The translations under genes were made by a program, and so were the position numbers. A DNA stretch of 64,000 bases from Flammula alnicola. Lineage: Eukaryota; Basidiomycota; Agaricomycetes; Agaricales; Strophariaceae. Positions 9,413 through 20,856 of this stretch are shown piece after piece; the first letter of the stretch is position 1; each line of letters starts with the position of its first letter. Under the pieces are notes generated by a model, which was not told where the DNA came from, did not search any database, and saw nothing but the letters and a program-made list of their open reading frames with translations. The stretch lies in the NCBI GenBank assembly GCA_015499995.1, contig JADNRV010000190.1, positions 1 through 64,000 of the forward strand. Direction: 5' to 3'.

Positions 9413-10778
9413 TTTTATTTTTTTGGGCTATTATTATTATAATAGTAAGGGCAAGTCCACAAAAATCCATGGCATTGTCCGCGGATAGTCCATGGAGTCC
9501 ACACCTAAAATGGACATTGTGTGGACTTTTCATGGACTTTTCGTGGACTTTGTGTGGACTAAAATTGCAATTTGGCAGGTGTTTTCACCAAAACCAAATC
9601 TAAAAAAAAATTTGTAAAAAGTCCACGGATTGTCCATGGAGTCCGTGGAGTCCGTGGAGTCCATGTGGAACAGGTGGGGCAGTGTAAAGACCTCCTAGTT
9701 AGCATGCGGTCAAAATGCACGACTACTAGCGAGCGTATCTTGTGACTTACTACGAGACGCATGGGACGCGGACGCGTTAGTTAGACGCACGCTCTACCCT
9801 CTACCCGGGGGACTACCAAAAGTGGTAATAGCACGAGAAAGGAAAGAAGGAACCGGCATCAATAATGGCCGCAGATCCGGAATAAAGCACCACCGCTAGC
9901 CGAGACGCACACATGATGCGCATGGTACGCGGAAGTCAGGAGCATCCTAGCGCACTAAAATGGGATGAATTTCCAAATCCCTTGACCTCTATCTGGTCAC
10001 CTGGAATACCCAACCCTATACCCATTGCCTGCAGGCATTATTTACATGAGATAAGAATGTTTTACACTATTTTATTCACATACTAGAACCACACATAGCT
10101 GTAGTATAAAAAGATGTACCTCTGTAGCTAGTTACCTTAAGCAATCTCTTCCCTGTTTTATTTCGAGCTAAGACGCAGTGTCTAGTAAGAAAGAAGATGA
10201 ATAAAGGATCAGTTTGACTTCATAGAGTTCGTTTGAAGCCAGAGAAGGCTTAGTTAAATAAAGAGAAAGTTCTTGAGGACAAGGTTCAAGAATTTAGAAG
10301 CCAGAGTGTGCTTAGAGGCCAAGAGAGCACCTAGAGAGTCAGAAACAGAGTCCACAGTGGGCTAGCAGATCGTTCAGAAGGTAGCGCACAGTGCGGCCTT
10401 AGTTTCAGACCAGTTCCCAAAGCTTCAGAACAGCTAGTGGCTTCGAAATTCGAGCTAGCAGCGTCCTAGAGAGTTCCTCTCAAATAAAAACCATAAAATC
10501 AATAAAACCGTTTATCCCTGTGATAAAACGAGGCTTGAAACTACAATAAAATGTGTGTTTGAATAATCCCTCATACCCACTTTAAACGAACCGCGAGGCG
10601 CTGTCTACAAGTCAGCTAGCTAAATAAAACAAACACTGGGGAGTACAGCACACTACATATTTCTGAAGCTAGTAGAGCATCACTCGACCTAGTTAGGATC
10701 TCGCTCCACAGTTGTGTGTGTTGTTTAGGTCGCTGAGCGCGTAGCGGGTCTCTCATCTGGAGCCCACCGCGAGGGGTT

Positions 10779-12839
10779 GTTTTATCCTAGGCCAACTACA
10801 TGCCCAAGCTAGAGGCAACTGGTACCCGGGAACCTCGCATTTGCACATGCATTTATTGATGGATGTGGTTCTTGGCCCATGCCGCCAATGAACCTATTCC
10901 CGACTTTGTGCAAATCAACATTTTTAATGTCACCCAGGAGGTAAGTACCTGTTCCCATTGTCGTCTTTCATGATATTGCTCATCATGACCTTTGCTTTTG
11001 TAGGGGAATTTCTATCTGTTGCATGCCGATTGGGTCTCTGTCGCAGATATGAACTCGCCACCTCCATATTCCCAGTACATCGGTATGGCTCAGCGTCTTC
11101 TAGATGCAGAGTGGATATCTTCCCCGGTTGTGGAAGCTGCTCAGTATCATCTTGGTATGTCATTTTTCTTATCATTGTTTATCAGACACCTCATTTCTTT
11201 TCTTTTCTTAGCTGCTGTCCCAGAGATGGACCTCGGTGCTCCACATTTGTCACCACCACTGTTGCCTGCTGTTCAACCAGCGACCGAGGCTGCTGAGGTC
11301 TCCCCTGGTACGTATTTTTCTATCTTATTATCTCATACTGTGTTGTTTAACCCATTCTTTTGTTAGGTGGTATGGGCTTGGGTAAAGATGAGACAAGTCT
11401 GCCCCTGCCCTCTCCACCACTTGGTGCATAGTCGTGCTTGCGACTTTTTCATTCATTTTTACTAACTCGCCGTCTCTAGCTGCTACCCCAGACATGATCA
11501 TTGGGGCGGCGCGTTTAACGCCACTACCATCGCCCACTGTGCAACCCGTGACCACGGCTGCTGATGACCAGCTGCATTCTCTCCTCGAGCCACCCCCTCC
11601 TCGCTCCAAAGGTCGCAAGGGCAAGGCTCGTGCCCGTACACCACCTCCTGCACCATCTCCTCCTCGCACACCCTTGACTCGCGCTGCTGCTAAATTAGCT
11701 GCAGCTCCTCATCAAGAAGTCGCGCCAAGGTCAGTGGAAACTCTGGATGCCAATCCTTTGGTGCTTGCAGACCGCGCCGCAGCCATTCGACTTGCAGTTT
11801 CTCATCGACAAACAGCTCTCCCAGGGGTTGCTTCGAGTTCTTGAGTTACTCTAGATGTCAAACCCACAATTCCGCAATCCCTCAAGCACAAGGTTGCCGC
11901 ACTTGGTAATGCCAGGAGTAAGCGCCCACGGCTCGAAATTGTTCCAGATGTCCCGGAGTCAGATTTCGCCCCCCCAGCAAGCTCCTTGCTGAGCAGTTTA
12001 CCTTGCTCCTAGGTAATGGACCGATGACTTTGGTGAGTCTTGTTCCTTCTTTATATCCCGTTCCTTTCTTTTTAACTATGTATCTTCATCATTTGTACGC
12101 CAGACACCTCCTGTGTGCACTGCATGCCGTCTCAAGAGACTGAAACCCGAGGAATGCATTGTTCCACCAGGTGAACACGGCTGCGAACAGTGCAAGCGAA
12201 ACCGACACAGCATCTGCTCTTTCCGCGCGAAGCTCAAGGATCAAGTCCCCAACTTCGAAGCCTCGGTCGAAGTTAGCCAGCTTTCTTTGACCAGTAAGTA
12301 CCTCATTCTCATGCCCTTTTATTTTCTCCAAGTTAATCATGTATTCTTTAGATCTTCACAAACTCTTTGGCCGACTTCATCGTACTAGCGCTCTGAATCT
12401 GGTCCAGCGGGAGTACGTTCGCCAAAGCAAGCTCGAAATGTCTGCTTTATCGTGCGAGATCTCGAGTTCCTTGCATCGCTTAGTCGCGATGGATCCCGAC
12501 AATTCCTTCCAGGAGTTGTATATCGAGGATAACGAAGCCATGGCAGCCTTGGTCGATGTCTTGTCTGCCTTGGCTCCTGGCTTGTTGCCTTGCACTGATC
12601 CTCACCTGGACTCGTGTACTTTGCTGTCTGAGTTGGCTTCGTTGCTAGAGGGCGTCCCAGCTCCAAGCTGGTTTTCTTGACTGGACCATTGTTTCCTGCC
12701 TCACGCTGTCCCTCCTCAAGAGAATGTTTCTGATGCTGGTGACATTGCTGGTTCTGTTGATACTGACACTGCACTTGCAGAGTTAGATGACCTTAATGAA
12801 CAGGTCGCCATTCTGGAATCTCTTACTTCGGCGAAGTAG
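10779..12839 (+). pseudogene. gene A, copy 1: decayed six-cysteine-cluster gene, 5' truncated
   Basis: Homologous exon by exon to the copy on the minus strand at 21329-24981 but missing exon 1, which is cut off by LTR-1. It joins within an intron (TTTATCCTAG before GCCAACTAC). Exons read WFLAHAANEPIPDFVQ, GNFYLLHADWVSVADMN, a Pro/Ala/Ser region with the basic KGRKGKAR, the cysteine cluster (12113-12230: CTACRLKRLKPEEC, then GCEQCKRNRHSICSFR), and a helical tail (ALNLVQREYVRQSKLEMSAL, then TDTALAELDDLNEQ). Stops at 10857, 11842 and 12678 and a frame slip near 11970 break it. Cysteine spacing C-x2-C-x9-C-x8-C-x2-C-x7-C resembles gene C. Gene B follows downstream in the same orientation, as in the other copy. 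Confidence 0.55.
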
Positions 12840-13313
12840 TTTGGACTTGGTAAGTCTTATCCTATCTTTTTAGTCTAGCCAATATTAACTCCTACTTTTG
12901 CAGTCATATATTTGCTTATCTTGCACTTTCTTGGGACTTGAACAGCTTATGTAGTATACAGCCCATTACTTTGTTATCTTTTGGTGTACTAGCTTCGCTA
13001 TTAGATAGTTTTTAGGGTCTATCTGTTGTAGCTTAGCTAGTGGTTGTCTTTATATCTTGTTATAATTGTAAAACCCTTGTCTTGTTGCTTGATTCAGAGT
13101 CTGATCACTAAGTTTCGCTTCAAAGAGGGTCTGCAGAATCTCCTCACATTGCTGTAAGTATCTGAGATTATCTTTTAAGCCTTCCTCAAGACTTTATAGC
13201 CTTTACTTGACTAGGTTTATGATGTAAAATCTGTAGTCAAATTGCAAAATTTCGCGGTAACCATAGACGCTCTTATGCATCGGCTGGTCGTTCTGCGTGC
13301 GCGCACCCTGTAC

Positions 13314-13350
13314 CTCTCCCCCCAACTTAAAATCAACTGTCCCAGTTGTT
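13314..13350 (-). promoter_or_regulatory. conserved motif / polypurine tract upstream of gene B copy 1
   Basis: On the minus strand AACAACTGGGACAGTTGATT then TTAAGTTGGGGGGAGAG. It lies about 137 bases before the gene B start and antisense to it. The TG of a following LTR is not evident (GTACAGGG follows). The same sequence is at the second gene B copy (20821-20856). Confidence 0.55.
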
Positions 13351-13486
13351 CCAAGTCCATACTAGGGATCAGTTACTATGTGTGGTTCATCCTAGAAAGT
13401 AGCATACTGTGATCAGTTGCCCGGAATCAAATTTTCACATACTCTCATTTAATATAAAACCCAGACATTAGACCCTAGTGCTCCCC

Positions 13487-14219
13487 ATGACTTCTAATAA
13501 CCAAGTAGACGCGTCCAACACCCCTCTGGCTTATAGTCAAAACCTTTGCGATATATGGGATGGTCGCTCCCATACCACTCCTGAGGAACAAGTTGCTATC
13601 AAGGAGGCGAGGTTTACCGCTCTTTTCAATGCCGCTCACAACCTCGACACTGCTCAAATTCATCTTCAAGATGAGTATCCTATTCCTGAGTTCACCGCGT
13701 TCATGCAGGCTTTCGTGTGTTGCTCTTTATTTATTTTATCATTCAAATCTTCATTTTCTATCTTATTTCGCTTTAGTTGGACTATCACGATGCTGTCCCC
13801 GAAGGTACCATCCACAGACAGGATGCTGCTGGCTTCTACTGCATTCTGAACAGAATCTGGTTCCGTTTAATTGGTACTCCGTGCGAGCATTTTGGTGGCG
13901 AGATGGCCAGGAAGGTATATGTGCTTATGCGTTGCCCCACTCTCCCTGCCTATCCGCAGTCCAACACTGTATGCTTTATCATTTCTCATATGTCATTCAC
14001 TTTCTAACTTTTATGGGTGACTTCTAGACCACTCACTTGGCCTGGAAACTCGCTAGTGAAGGTGTAGACAAGGTTATCCAGCATATTGAGGATAAACATG
14101 TCATCTGCTACTTAGTCAGTACACACATTCGTGCCTTCCACGATCTTCAGTTACAGCTCGCTCCTAAACCTAGACATAGTCATAGAGTTCCTACCCATCT
14201 CGTTTGTTACTTGGCATAG
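13487..14219 (+). CDS. gene B, copy 1: unrecognised 203-residue protein, three exons
   Basis: Exons 13487-13714, 13777-13968 and 14028-14219, all joined in phase 0 with GT...AG introns of about 60 bases, give 203 residues without a stop. It starts MTSNNQVDASNTPLAYSQNL and ends PTHLVCYLA. The ATG was chosen over an upstream GTG because the second copy starts at the same place. Recognisable blocks are EEQVAIKEARFTALFNAAHN, NRIWFRLIGTPCEHFGGEMA and WKLASEGVDKVIQHIEDKHV. No signal peptide, membrane segment or known domain is seen. An inverted copy at 19953-20684 has the same three exons and is also intact, so the frame has been kept while neighbouring A genes decayed. Function unknown. Confidence 0.65.
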
Positions 14220-14310
14220 TGTAGTGTTTCCTAGCTTGCTTGTAGATCCTTCATCAAAGTTGAAGTGACCCTATGTCCCAGAATAGTAACGATTGATTAG
14301 CGCTCTTACG

Positions 14311-14505
14311 GAGGTCTTTATTGTCCTCCACTGATTTCTACCAGAATCCGGTCATTCCAGAAGAATAATTTTTGGGTCATTTTGGCTGAGAGGCCAGTCA
14401 AAATGCGAAATTTCATTCCAGGGGAATGCGGACCGGAATGAGCTGCAACTGGAATACCCAACAGGAATGGCCGGAACGGAATGGCCACCGGAATCCGGTT
14501 ATTTC
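14311..14505 (+). repeat. GGAATCCGG-rich dispersed repeat, copy 3
   Basis: Starts GGAGGTCTTTATTGTCCTCC and parallels the copy at 1586 across its length, with the same inner words (TTTTGGCTGAGAGGCCAG). It lies about 90 bases after the stop of gene B copy 1 and marks the change from the gene A-B block to CpG-poor retrotransposon remnants. Confidence 0.6.
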
Positions 14506-14579
14506 CAAAAAAGGAAATATAGTTATTTTTAGCAACAACGTGAAAATATCACACTATTACATAAAATGACATCAAAATG

Positions 14580-15780
14580 AAACTGTGGGACCTATTTCTA
14601 ATCAAGATATTGCATATTTAGCAAGTGCATTGCCTGAAGAAAAAGCAAAACTTGGGGCCCCAGAAACCTTGGAGAAACTATGGCAAAGGAAAGCAACCTG
14701 CAAAAAAGATGACCCCAGACAAGCATGGAAACAGATCTGAGCCATCACAGCCAGATTAATGGAGGAAGAAAGCCAGCAGCTATATGAATACAATGCAGAG
14801 GACACAAACAAAGAAAAGAAGTTGAAGGATTTTTGAAATAGAGACTCGCCCCAATGTATGCATCTCCAATTATGACTATACACTCTGTACTAGTAGCCAA
14901 CATTGAAAAACAATCTATGACCATTCCCATTTTGATCATTGGTGAAAGTCAGAATGAAAAGTCAAAAATCATTGAAACCCCAGCCCTGCTCGACACCGGA
15001 GCAGGAGGAATCTTCATAGATCAGAACTTTGCCCAAAACCAAAACCTTCCACTTCAGAAGCTCTCGAGACCAATCCTGGTCAGAAATGTTGACAGAACGC
15101 CCAACAAACAAGAGTCAATCACTCACTTTGTTGAACCAAATGTAACAGTAAATGGATCCACCACTTGGACCCACTTTATGGTCACAGGCCTAGAAAAACA
15201 GCGAGTTATTTTTGGCCTCCTCTGGTTCAACAAGCATAACCTGGATATTAACTGGCACACTGGAACACTGCAATGGCAAATGGAAGTTCTGAAGATCTCG
15301 AACCATGAATTTTTGATCCGATGACTCAAGCTGTTCAAGAAATACTGGCAAACTGGCAAATGGACCTCCCTCTCACCTTGGACAAGGTGACAGACTCAAG
15401 ACTGGAAGGGCAAGACTCCCTCACACTGAGTATGGAGTTTACTCCTGCCCAGGTGATGGAAAAAAAATACACTGGACCATTTCCAATTTTTATTCAGGGG
15501 TTTACTGCTGAATCGAAGCTTGAGGAACTGAACTTGGACCTGGACACCTGGACAGACAATGTTGAAGGATACTTCCCTGATCTAAAAATAAATCTTCTAG
15601 ATTCAAACCAAGAAGACTTTGATGATGTGGACTTATTAATCTCATACATGGAACATGGATTTTTGGATGAAGTAAAGGACAGTTTAAATAAGACAATATT
15701 ACCTCATCAATTCTCCACTTTTTCTTTCTTTCCAACTAGTAGCAATGTACAACCATCATAAACAATGCAAATGCACTTTC
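14580..15780 (+). pseudogene. Ty3/Gypsy remnant: aspartic protease and linker before reverse transcriptase
   Basis: An ORF from 14854 to 15324 carries a retroviral-type aspartic protease: ALLDTGAGGIFID (residues about 45-57, active-site DTGA) and, further on, VIFGLLWFNKHNLDINWHTG, matching the ILGLPWL-x-KHNP-x-IDW region of fungal chromoviruses. A following frame, 15321-15761, fits the linker that precedes the reverse transcriptase, but no RT follows. Upstream, 14580-14853 has several stops. The remnant is CpG-poor and AT-rich, as expected for an old methylated copy. It is truncated at the right by unrelated sequence and a minisatellite. Confidence 0.65.
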
Positions 15781-15982
15781 TAAAATGATCTCAACAATAT
15801 TTTAAGATGAAAAGAAGCCAACATGAATTTTTTTTGGGTGAAAACATGATTTTACTGTTTCTTTATTTAGTCAAGGTCAGTCAAAGATATCGATACTCAT
15901 ACTGTTTATTAATGAGATTTGTATCCTCTCATTTTGACATCATTGACTTCTATCTTATAGAGTCTGGCATGATTGCTTATAC
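15781..15982. other. short AT-rich spacer
   Basis: Contains a fragment, about 15920-15975, resembling part of gene C copy 2 (FDIIDFYLIESGM versus FNIVNSYLAESGM at about 19750-19790), so it seems to be a stray piece of that gene family. Confidence 0.3.
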
Positions 15983-16166
15983 TAATGTTAGCCTAAGCTT
16001 ATGCTAATATCAGCCTAAGCTAACGCTAATGTTACTTGAGTAGCCTGAGCTTATGCTAATGTCAGCCTAAGCTAATGCTAATGTCAGCCTAAGCTAATGC
16101 TAATGTCAGCCTAAGCTTACACTAATGTTAGCCTGAGCTTATGCTAATGTCAGCCTAAGCTAATGC
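15983..16166 (+). repeat. 22-bp minisatellite (GTCAGCCTAAGCTAATGCTAAT), copy 1
   Basis: About eight units near GTCAGCCTAAGCTAATGC-TAAT. The array abuts the end of LTR-1 copy 3 at 16167. The same unit in reverse complement occurs at 28376-28962, next to the start of LTR-1 copy 4. Confidence 0.7.
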
Positions 16167-17603
16167 TGTGAGTCCCACTATGTGCTCAGCAACTGAAACA
16201 ACACACACACCAGCAGATTGAGATCCTAACTAGGTCAAGTGACACTCTACTAGCTATAAGAAATCTAAAGTGTGCTGTGGTCCATAGTATGCATTTGCTT
16301 TAGCTAGCTGACTTTGTAGACAGTGCCTCGTGGTTCAATTTTGTGGGTATGAGGGATTATTCAACAGACACATTTTATTGTTGTTTCAGCCTTGCTTTAT
16401 CACAGGGATGAATGGGTTTATTGTTTTTGGGCTTTTTGTTTGATATAGAAACTCTTTGGTCCACTAGGTTGAACTCTGAATGACTAGCTCACCTGAAACT
16501 AAGGCTGCATGATGCACTACCTTCTGAATTAAATATTAGGCACTCTTCTGCCCTCTAAGCCATCTTCTGGCTTTGAACTCTGAACAAACTAGGCACTCTT
16601 CCAGCCTCTAAGCACTCTTCTGGCTTTCAAATGAACTAGGCACTCTTCTGGCCTCAAACAAACTCTGGTGAAGTCAATTTATTCCTTGACAACTTCTTTC
16701 TTACTTAGACAGATTGTCCAAGACTGAGATAAAGTGGGAAGACATTGCTTAAGGTATGTAGATACATAGATACATCTTTTATACTACAGCTATGTATGGT
16801 TTCAGTCTGTGAATAAAACATCCCTTTAGAGCATAAACAATGCCTGCAGGCTCAGGGCATAGGGTTGTGATATTCAGGTGCCTCAACGGAGGTCAAGAGT
16901 TTAGGATTTTATCCTGTTTAGTATGCAAAGGGGCTCCTTGATGCTGCATACCATGTGTTGCACATGCACATGCATCAGCTAGCTCTTGCCACTTTGTTCC
17001 AGACCTTCAGCCATCAACTTTGTTCTGGATCTTTGGCCATCACTGATGCTGAGCTCAACCATCCTTTCTTATCTTATCTCTGTTTCCAGCTGGTCAACTC
17101 ATCATGTTGCTATACAGCTAGGCACGTCCATGTCTCATGCATCTTTAGATAAGTCACAAGATATACTGCTAGCAGGCTCAATCACTTCATTATCATCCAC
17201 TAGCTGCATACCTCGAGTACCCTCTATAGTTATTTAATAGCTAACCATCCAGCAATACATTGATTGTCTGGAATTCATTGCTTGGCACCATTAGTACCTC
17301 TACAGAAGTCCTGTTATTGCTTTTTCCATAGTACTTATGCAATGATAGTCTATTCTGACTTATGTGTTCTATAGTTCACTGTCTTTCACTTTTCTACTGT
17401 CTTCCAGCTTATCATCTGGACTCAACTAGCTCTGAGCTGCATTTGATTACCATTGTCACAGGTTATTTGACAGCTAGGAGTTGCCTTGCTATGCTTTAGA
17501 CTACAAACATGGGTCTATTCTAGTCTCTCTGTCTTGTCTATATTCATAGGTAGAAAAACAACAAAATGCAGATTTCATGCATGGCTGAATTTAGGCCTTG
17601 TCA
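16167..17603 (-). mobile_element. LTR-1 copy 3, CpG-depleted
   Basis: On the minus strand it starts TGACAAGGCC (17603), runs parallel to LTR-1 copies 1 and 2, and ends near GGGACTCACA (16167); length about 1437. Most differences from copy 1 are at CpG sites, for example CACTCGACC to CACTTGACC and GATCTCGCTCC to GATCTCAATCT. It is preceded by the same purine-run motif (17604-17640) and gene C copy 2, exactly as copy 1 is preceded by gene C copy 1. Confidence 0.6.
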
Positions 17604-17640
17604 TCTCCCCCTATGAAATCTTGACTGTCCTCAGTCAAAC
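17604..17640 (-). promoter_or_regulatory. conserved motif / polypurine tract before LTR-1 copy 3
   Basis: On the minus strand GTTTGACTGAGGACAGTCAA, then GATTTCATAGGGGGAGA, followed at once by the TG of LTR-1. It lies upstream of and antisense to gene C copy 2 (ATG at 18085). Confidence 0.65.
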
Positions 17641-18084
17641 AAGACTTATCTCATCAACTCTGTATGTACACAGGCTGCTTGGTAACCATTAGTGGACATT
17701 CCATGTTATCTGCCTTACTTGTAGTGCCACTAGTGATTCTTTATCATTGCCACAAGTGCTCTGCACACCAGGCCACTTTTCTTTTGATGTGTACTGCCAA
17801 ATTGGGTAGGTTGCATGACACTGGCATCAATGTCTGAGCACTGGTCTAATTTTAGCAGATGCTGAACTTCTTAGCACTGCTCCTTCCCTCTGAGGAATTG
17901 TTAAACTTATGCTTTCATGATTCTCCCCCATGTTCATTTCCAGCATTCATTTGTTGTTTTTCTACATCATTCTTTAACATTCTTCAGTTTTTTGGCCGCT
18001 TACATTTATGCACATGCATCCTGTCTTTTAAATGCACCAAATTTCAACTTTGTTCCTTCCACTTCTCTTCTTTCATCTCTTACC

Positions 18085-19840
18085 ATGACTTTCTCTTCCG
18101 ATGATCATTTTGTCCTTATCTGCGACCTTGTTAAGCCTACTGCATGCATCTTTAGTGCCCAAAATGCTTCCAGCAAGCCTCCCTCACCTGAAGATGTCCT
18201 CAAAGCTATTGAGACAATCCACTCCTGCCTCAACTGTCACTTAAAAGGTACCCCTATGATATCTTGGATTGCAAGCCATTTAGGGCATTTTGTACCTCTC
18301 TATCAGTAGCTGCCCATACCCTCCCACAACATCCTCTTATTTGGAGTCATTGGCTTCTCAAAAACACTGAGGAAAACTTTCACGTCAGTTGATCTCTTTT
18401 TCTTTATTTTTGTTTTCTCTCTTTACTGGTATTTACCCAGATCGACAACCAATTCCTTTTGTCCACCTGTATCCCCACTTGCTATGAGTACAATGGGGTC
18501 CCTGTTGAACTTAGTGACAAAGAACAAAATGCTGGGGACAAGGATGCAGAAGGTGAGGAAATTGACAAGCTAGTGGGCACCGAGTCTGATAAGGATGTCC
18601 TGCTTGCTGCTCTTGCTTTGAAATGCCAACATGTCAGTATGTCATCCTTCTTCCTCCTTTGCTTCTCTTATTATTTTCTCATTTCTTTATCTTTTATTTG
18701 TAGAACACAGCCTGCCCCTGTCTCAACTCAAGGCTTCTGTTCCTCCTGTCTCAGTGCATTCACAGCCCAAGAAGCCCGTTTCTTCTGTATTTGCCTCTAT
18801 GCCTCCTCCTCTAGTACTGGTTAAACCTATCAAGCCTTCTAGCAAGGTCACTGCCTCAGTCCGCACTTCTTGTACATCCTTTCTTTCATTTATTCTATGA
18901 CTTTCCTCTTTTCTAATAAACACTCTGGCTCTAGCACCCATGATTAAAGTCAAGAAGGATGTGAGGGCAGCTTCTACCTCCATCAAAGCCCCTGTCACTT
19001 TATCTCAAATTGTTCCATCCACTCCCACTGAGGATGATGATAGCAATCTTGAAATCATCGAGGTGGCACCTGTTTTGAAATGCAAGAAGGGCAAAGCCAA
19101 GGCCAGCAAGAGCTCAAAGGAGCTTCTGCCTCATGAAACCATTGCTATTGATAAGCTCAGTAACCCTGGCCCTTCCACTAAAGGCACCCTTGGTCATTCT
19201 GCTGTTTATTTCACTCTGTACCCTGGTTGCAACATATGTTCTTCTTTTTGTATATTTCTCTCCCCACCAAGTATTTTTTATTTCCTTTTAGTTACCTGTT
19301 CACTGTTTTGCTTGCACCACTTTTTTCATGAAGAGTGAGTTCCCTGAGTGTGAGTTTTGTGGCTGGGGGCAATATTGTGGTCCTTGTTCATGATCCAACA
19401 AGGCCTGTTGCACCTTCGAGTTACACCCCGACAAATTCAACAAGGTCCTTGAAGAGGTCTCACCTTTCACTTCTTTGACCCTTGATTGTAAGTTTCCTTT
19501 TTCTTCATATCTGTTTATTTATACTAACTTCCTGTCTTTAGAACTTCATTTGCAGGTTACCTTGATTTACCAGTACATCCAGAATTCAATGTTACACCAC
19601 CAGCTTGCTGATCATGCTGGTTGACATGCTTTCTGGATGATTTCTAGCCTGGTTGATCAAGCCCATGATATCAAAGCCTGCCTCCCAGTTGAACACCTCA
19701 CCGGCCCTCGCTTCAAGAACATGGATGCACTCAATGCCTTAACTTCCTCTCATTTCAATATTGTCAATTCCTATCTCGCTGAGTCTGGCATGACTCATGG
19801 GTGTCCTGGCATGTCAGAGATCAATGAGTTCTTTGCTGAT
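18085..19840 (+). pseudogene. gene C, copy 2: decayed and CpG-depleted
   Basis: Parallel to copy 1 at 4799-6779. It starts MTFSSDDHFVLICDLVKPTA at 18085. A frameshift near 18245 breaks exon 1; the other frame continues FRAFCTSLSVAAHTLPQH. Exon 2 ends at a GTATGT donor near 18631. Later exons carry LKCKKGKAKASKSSKELL and the cysteine cluster (CTTFF, CEFCGWGQYCGPC, ACCTFELHP), then LTGPRFKNMDALNAL and NIVNSYLAESG. In-frame TGA codons at 19391 and 19622 disrupt it; the second stands where copy 1 has CGA. Homology ends near 19840, where CpG-containing sequence of the gene B block begins. Clearly a pseudogene. Confidence 0.6.
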
Positions 19841-19952
19841 GTACTGTGGTCGGGCACAGAGGAAGCATCGTCATCAACAAGCATCGCCTAAAAACGCGAT
19901 AATATTAGTAAAATGTTGCAGATGGTCTACAAACAGACTAGGAAACACTACA

Positions 19953-20684
19953 CTATGCCAAGTAACGAACGAGATGGGTAGGAATTCTATGGCTATGTCT
20001 AGGTTTAGGGGAAAGCTGTAACTGAAGCTCGCGGAATGCACAAATGTGCGTGCTGACTAAGTAACAGACAATATGTTTATCCTCGATGTGCTGGATAACC
20101 TTGTCTACACCTTCGCTAGCGAGTTTCCAGGTCAAATGAGCAGTCTAGAAGTTACCCATAAAAGTCAGAAGGTGAATGGCATATAGGAAATGATAAAGCG
20201 TACAGTGTTGGACTGCGGATAAGCAGGGAGAGTGGGCGAACGCATAAGCGCATACATCTTCCCGGCCATCTCCTCACCAAAATTCTCATGCAGAGTACCG
20301 ATTAAACAAAACCAGAGTCCATTCAGAACATAGTAGAATCCAGCAGATTCCTGTCCGTGGACGGTACCCTCAGGGACAGCATTGTGGTAGTCCAACTAAG
20401 CGAAGTAAGATGAGAAATGATGATGTGAATGGGGAAATAAATAATGAGCAATGCACAAAAGCCTGCATGAACACGGTAAACTTGGGAATAGAATACTCAT
20501 CTTGAAGGCAAATTTGAGCAGTGTCAAGGTTGTGAGTGGCATTGAAAAGAGCGGTAAACCTCGCCTTCTTGATAGCGACTTGTTCCTCGGGAGTAGTATG
20601 GGAACAACCATCCCATATGTCGTGGAGGTTTTGATTATAAGCCGGAGGGGTGTTAGACACATCTACTTGGTTGTTAGAAGCCAT
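19953..20684 (-). CDS. gene B, copy 2: intact three-exon copy
   Basis: Exons 20457-20684, 20204-20395 and 19953-20144 (228, 192 and 192 nt, all phase 0) give 203 residues, the same as copy 1 at 13487-14219. It starts MASNNQVDVSNTPPAYNQNL and ends PTHLVRYLA. Substitutions relative to copy 1 are scattered (for example PEFTAF to PKFTVF) with no indel and no stop, although the adjoining gene A copy is broken. Intron positions are identical in the two copies. Function unknown. The conserved motif lies at 20821-20856, about 140 bases upstream of the ATG. Confidence 0.65.
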
Positions 20685-20820
20685 GGGGAGCACTAGGGTC
20701 CAATGTCTGGGTTTTATATTAAACGAGAGTATGTGAAAATTTGATTCCAGACAACCGATCACAGTACGCTACTTTCTAGGATGAACCGCACATGGTAACC
20801 AATCTCTGGTATGACTTGAA

Positions 20821-20856
20821 ACAACTGGGACAGTTGATTTTAAGTTGGGGGGAGAG
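20821..20856 (+). promoter_or_regulatory. conserved motif / polypurine tract upstream of gene B copy 2
   Basis: ACAACTGGGACAGTTGATTT, then TAAGTTGGGGGGAGAG. The stretch between it and the 3' end of gene A (20857-21328) matches the corresponding stretch at 12840-13313 in reverse. Confidence 0.55.

Larger units (their letters stand above)
7654..9694. mobile_element. hAT-like non-autonomous element inserted in LTR-1
   Basis: Inverted termini CTTTACAGTGCCCCACCTG (7658-7676) and its near-perfect complement at 9671-9689 (one mismatch) bound the element. CTAGTTAGC is duplicated on both sides (7645-7653 and 9695-9703), and the intact LTR-1 copy at 22159 has the site once, so the insertion is well supported. 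The 8-9 bp duplication suggests the hAT superfamily. The 4-5 bases between termini and duplication do not match, so the exact ends are uncertain. Both subterminal regions (7680-7990, 9450-9665) are packed with TCCATGGAC/GTCCACGGA words, possible transposase-binding repeats. No transposase frame is present. Confidence 0.65.
7248..10755 (+). mobile_element. LTR-1 copy 1, split by a 2.0-kb hAT-like element
   Basis: Begins TGATAGGGCTGC and ends GGGTCTCTCA, so it has TG...CA termini. Without the insertion it is about 1459 bp, matching the undisrupted copy at 22159-23615 (1457 bp). A TATA-like GTATAAAAAG near 10107, followed about 60 bases later by an AATAAA-rich region, is compatible with an LTR. 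It is preceded by a purine run. It is followed by TGGAGCCCACCGCGAGG (10758 on), which could be a primer-binding site, before the sequence joins an intron of gene A copy 1 at about 10779. No clear target-site duplication is seen, so the right junction may be a recombination product. Confidence 0.6.

Noticed and set aside
15983..16166. Regular short repeats that might suggest a CRISPR array
   Set aside because: Units are directly tandem without unique spacers, and the DNA is eukaryotic; the same holds for the arrays at 28376, 30112 and 32330.
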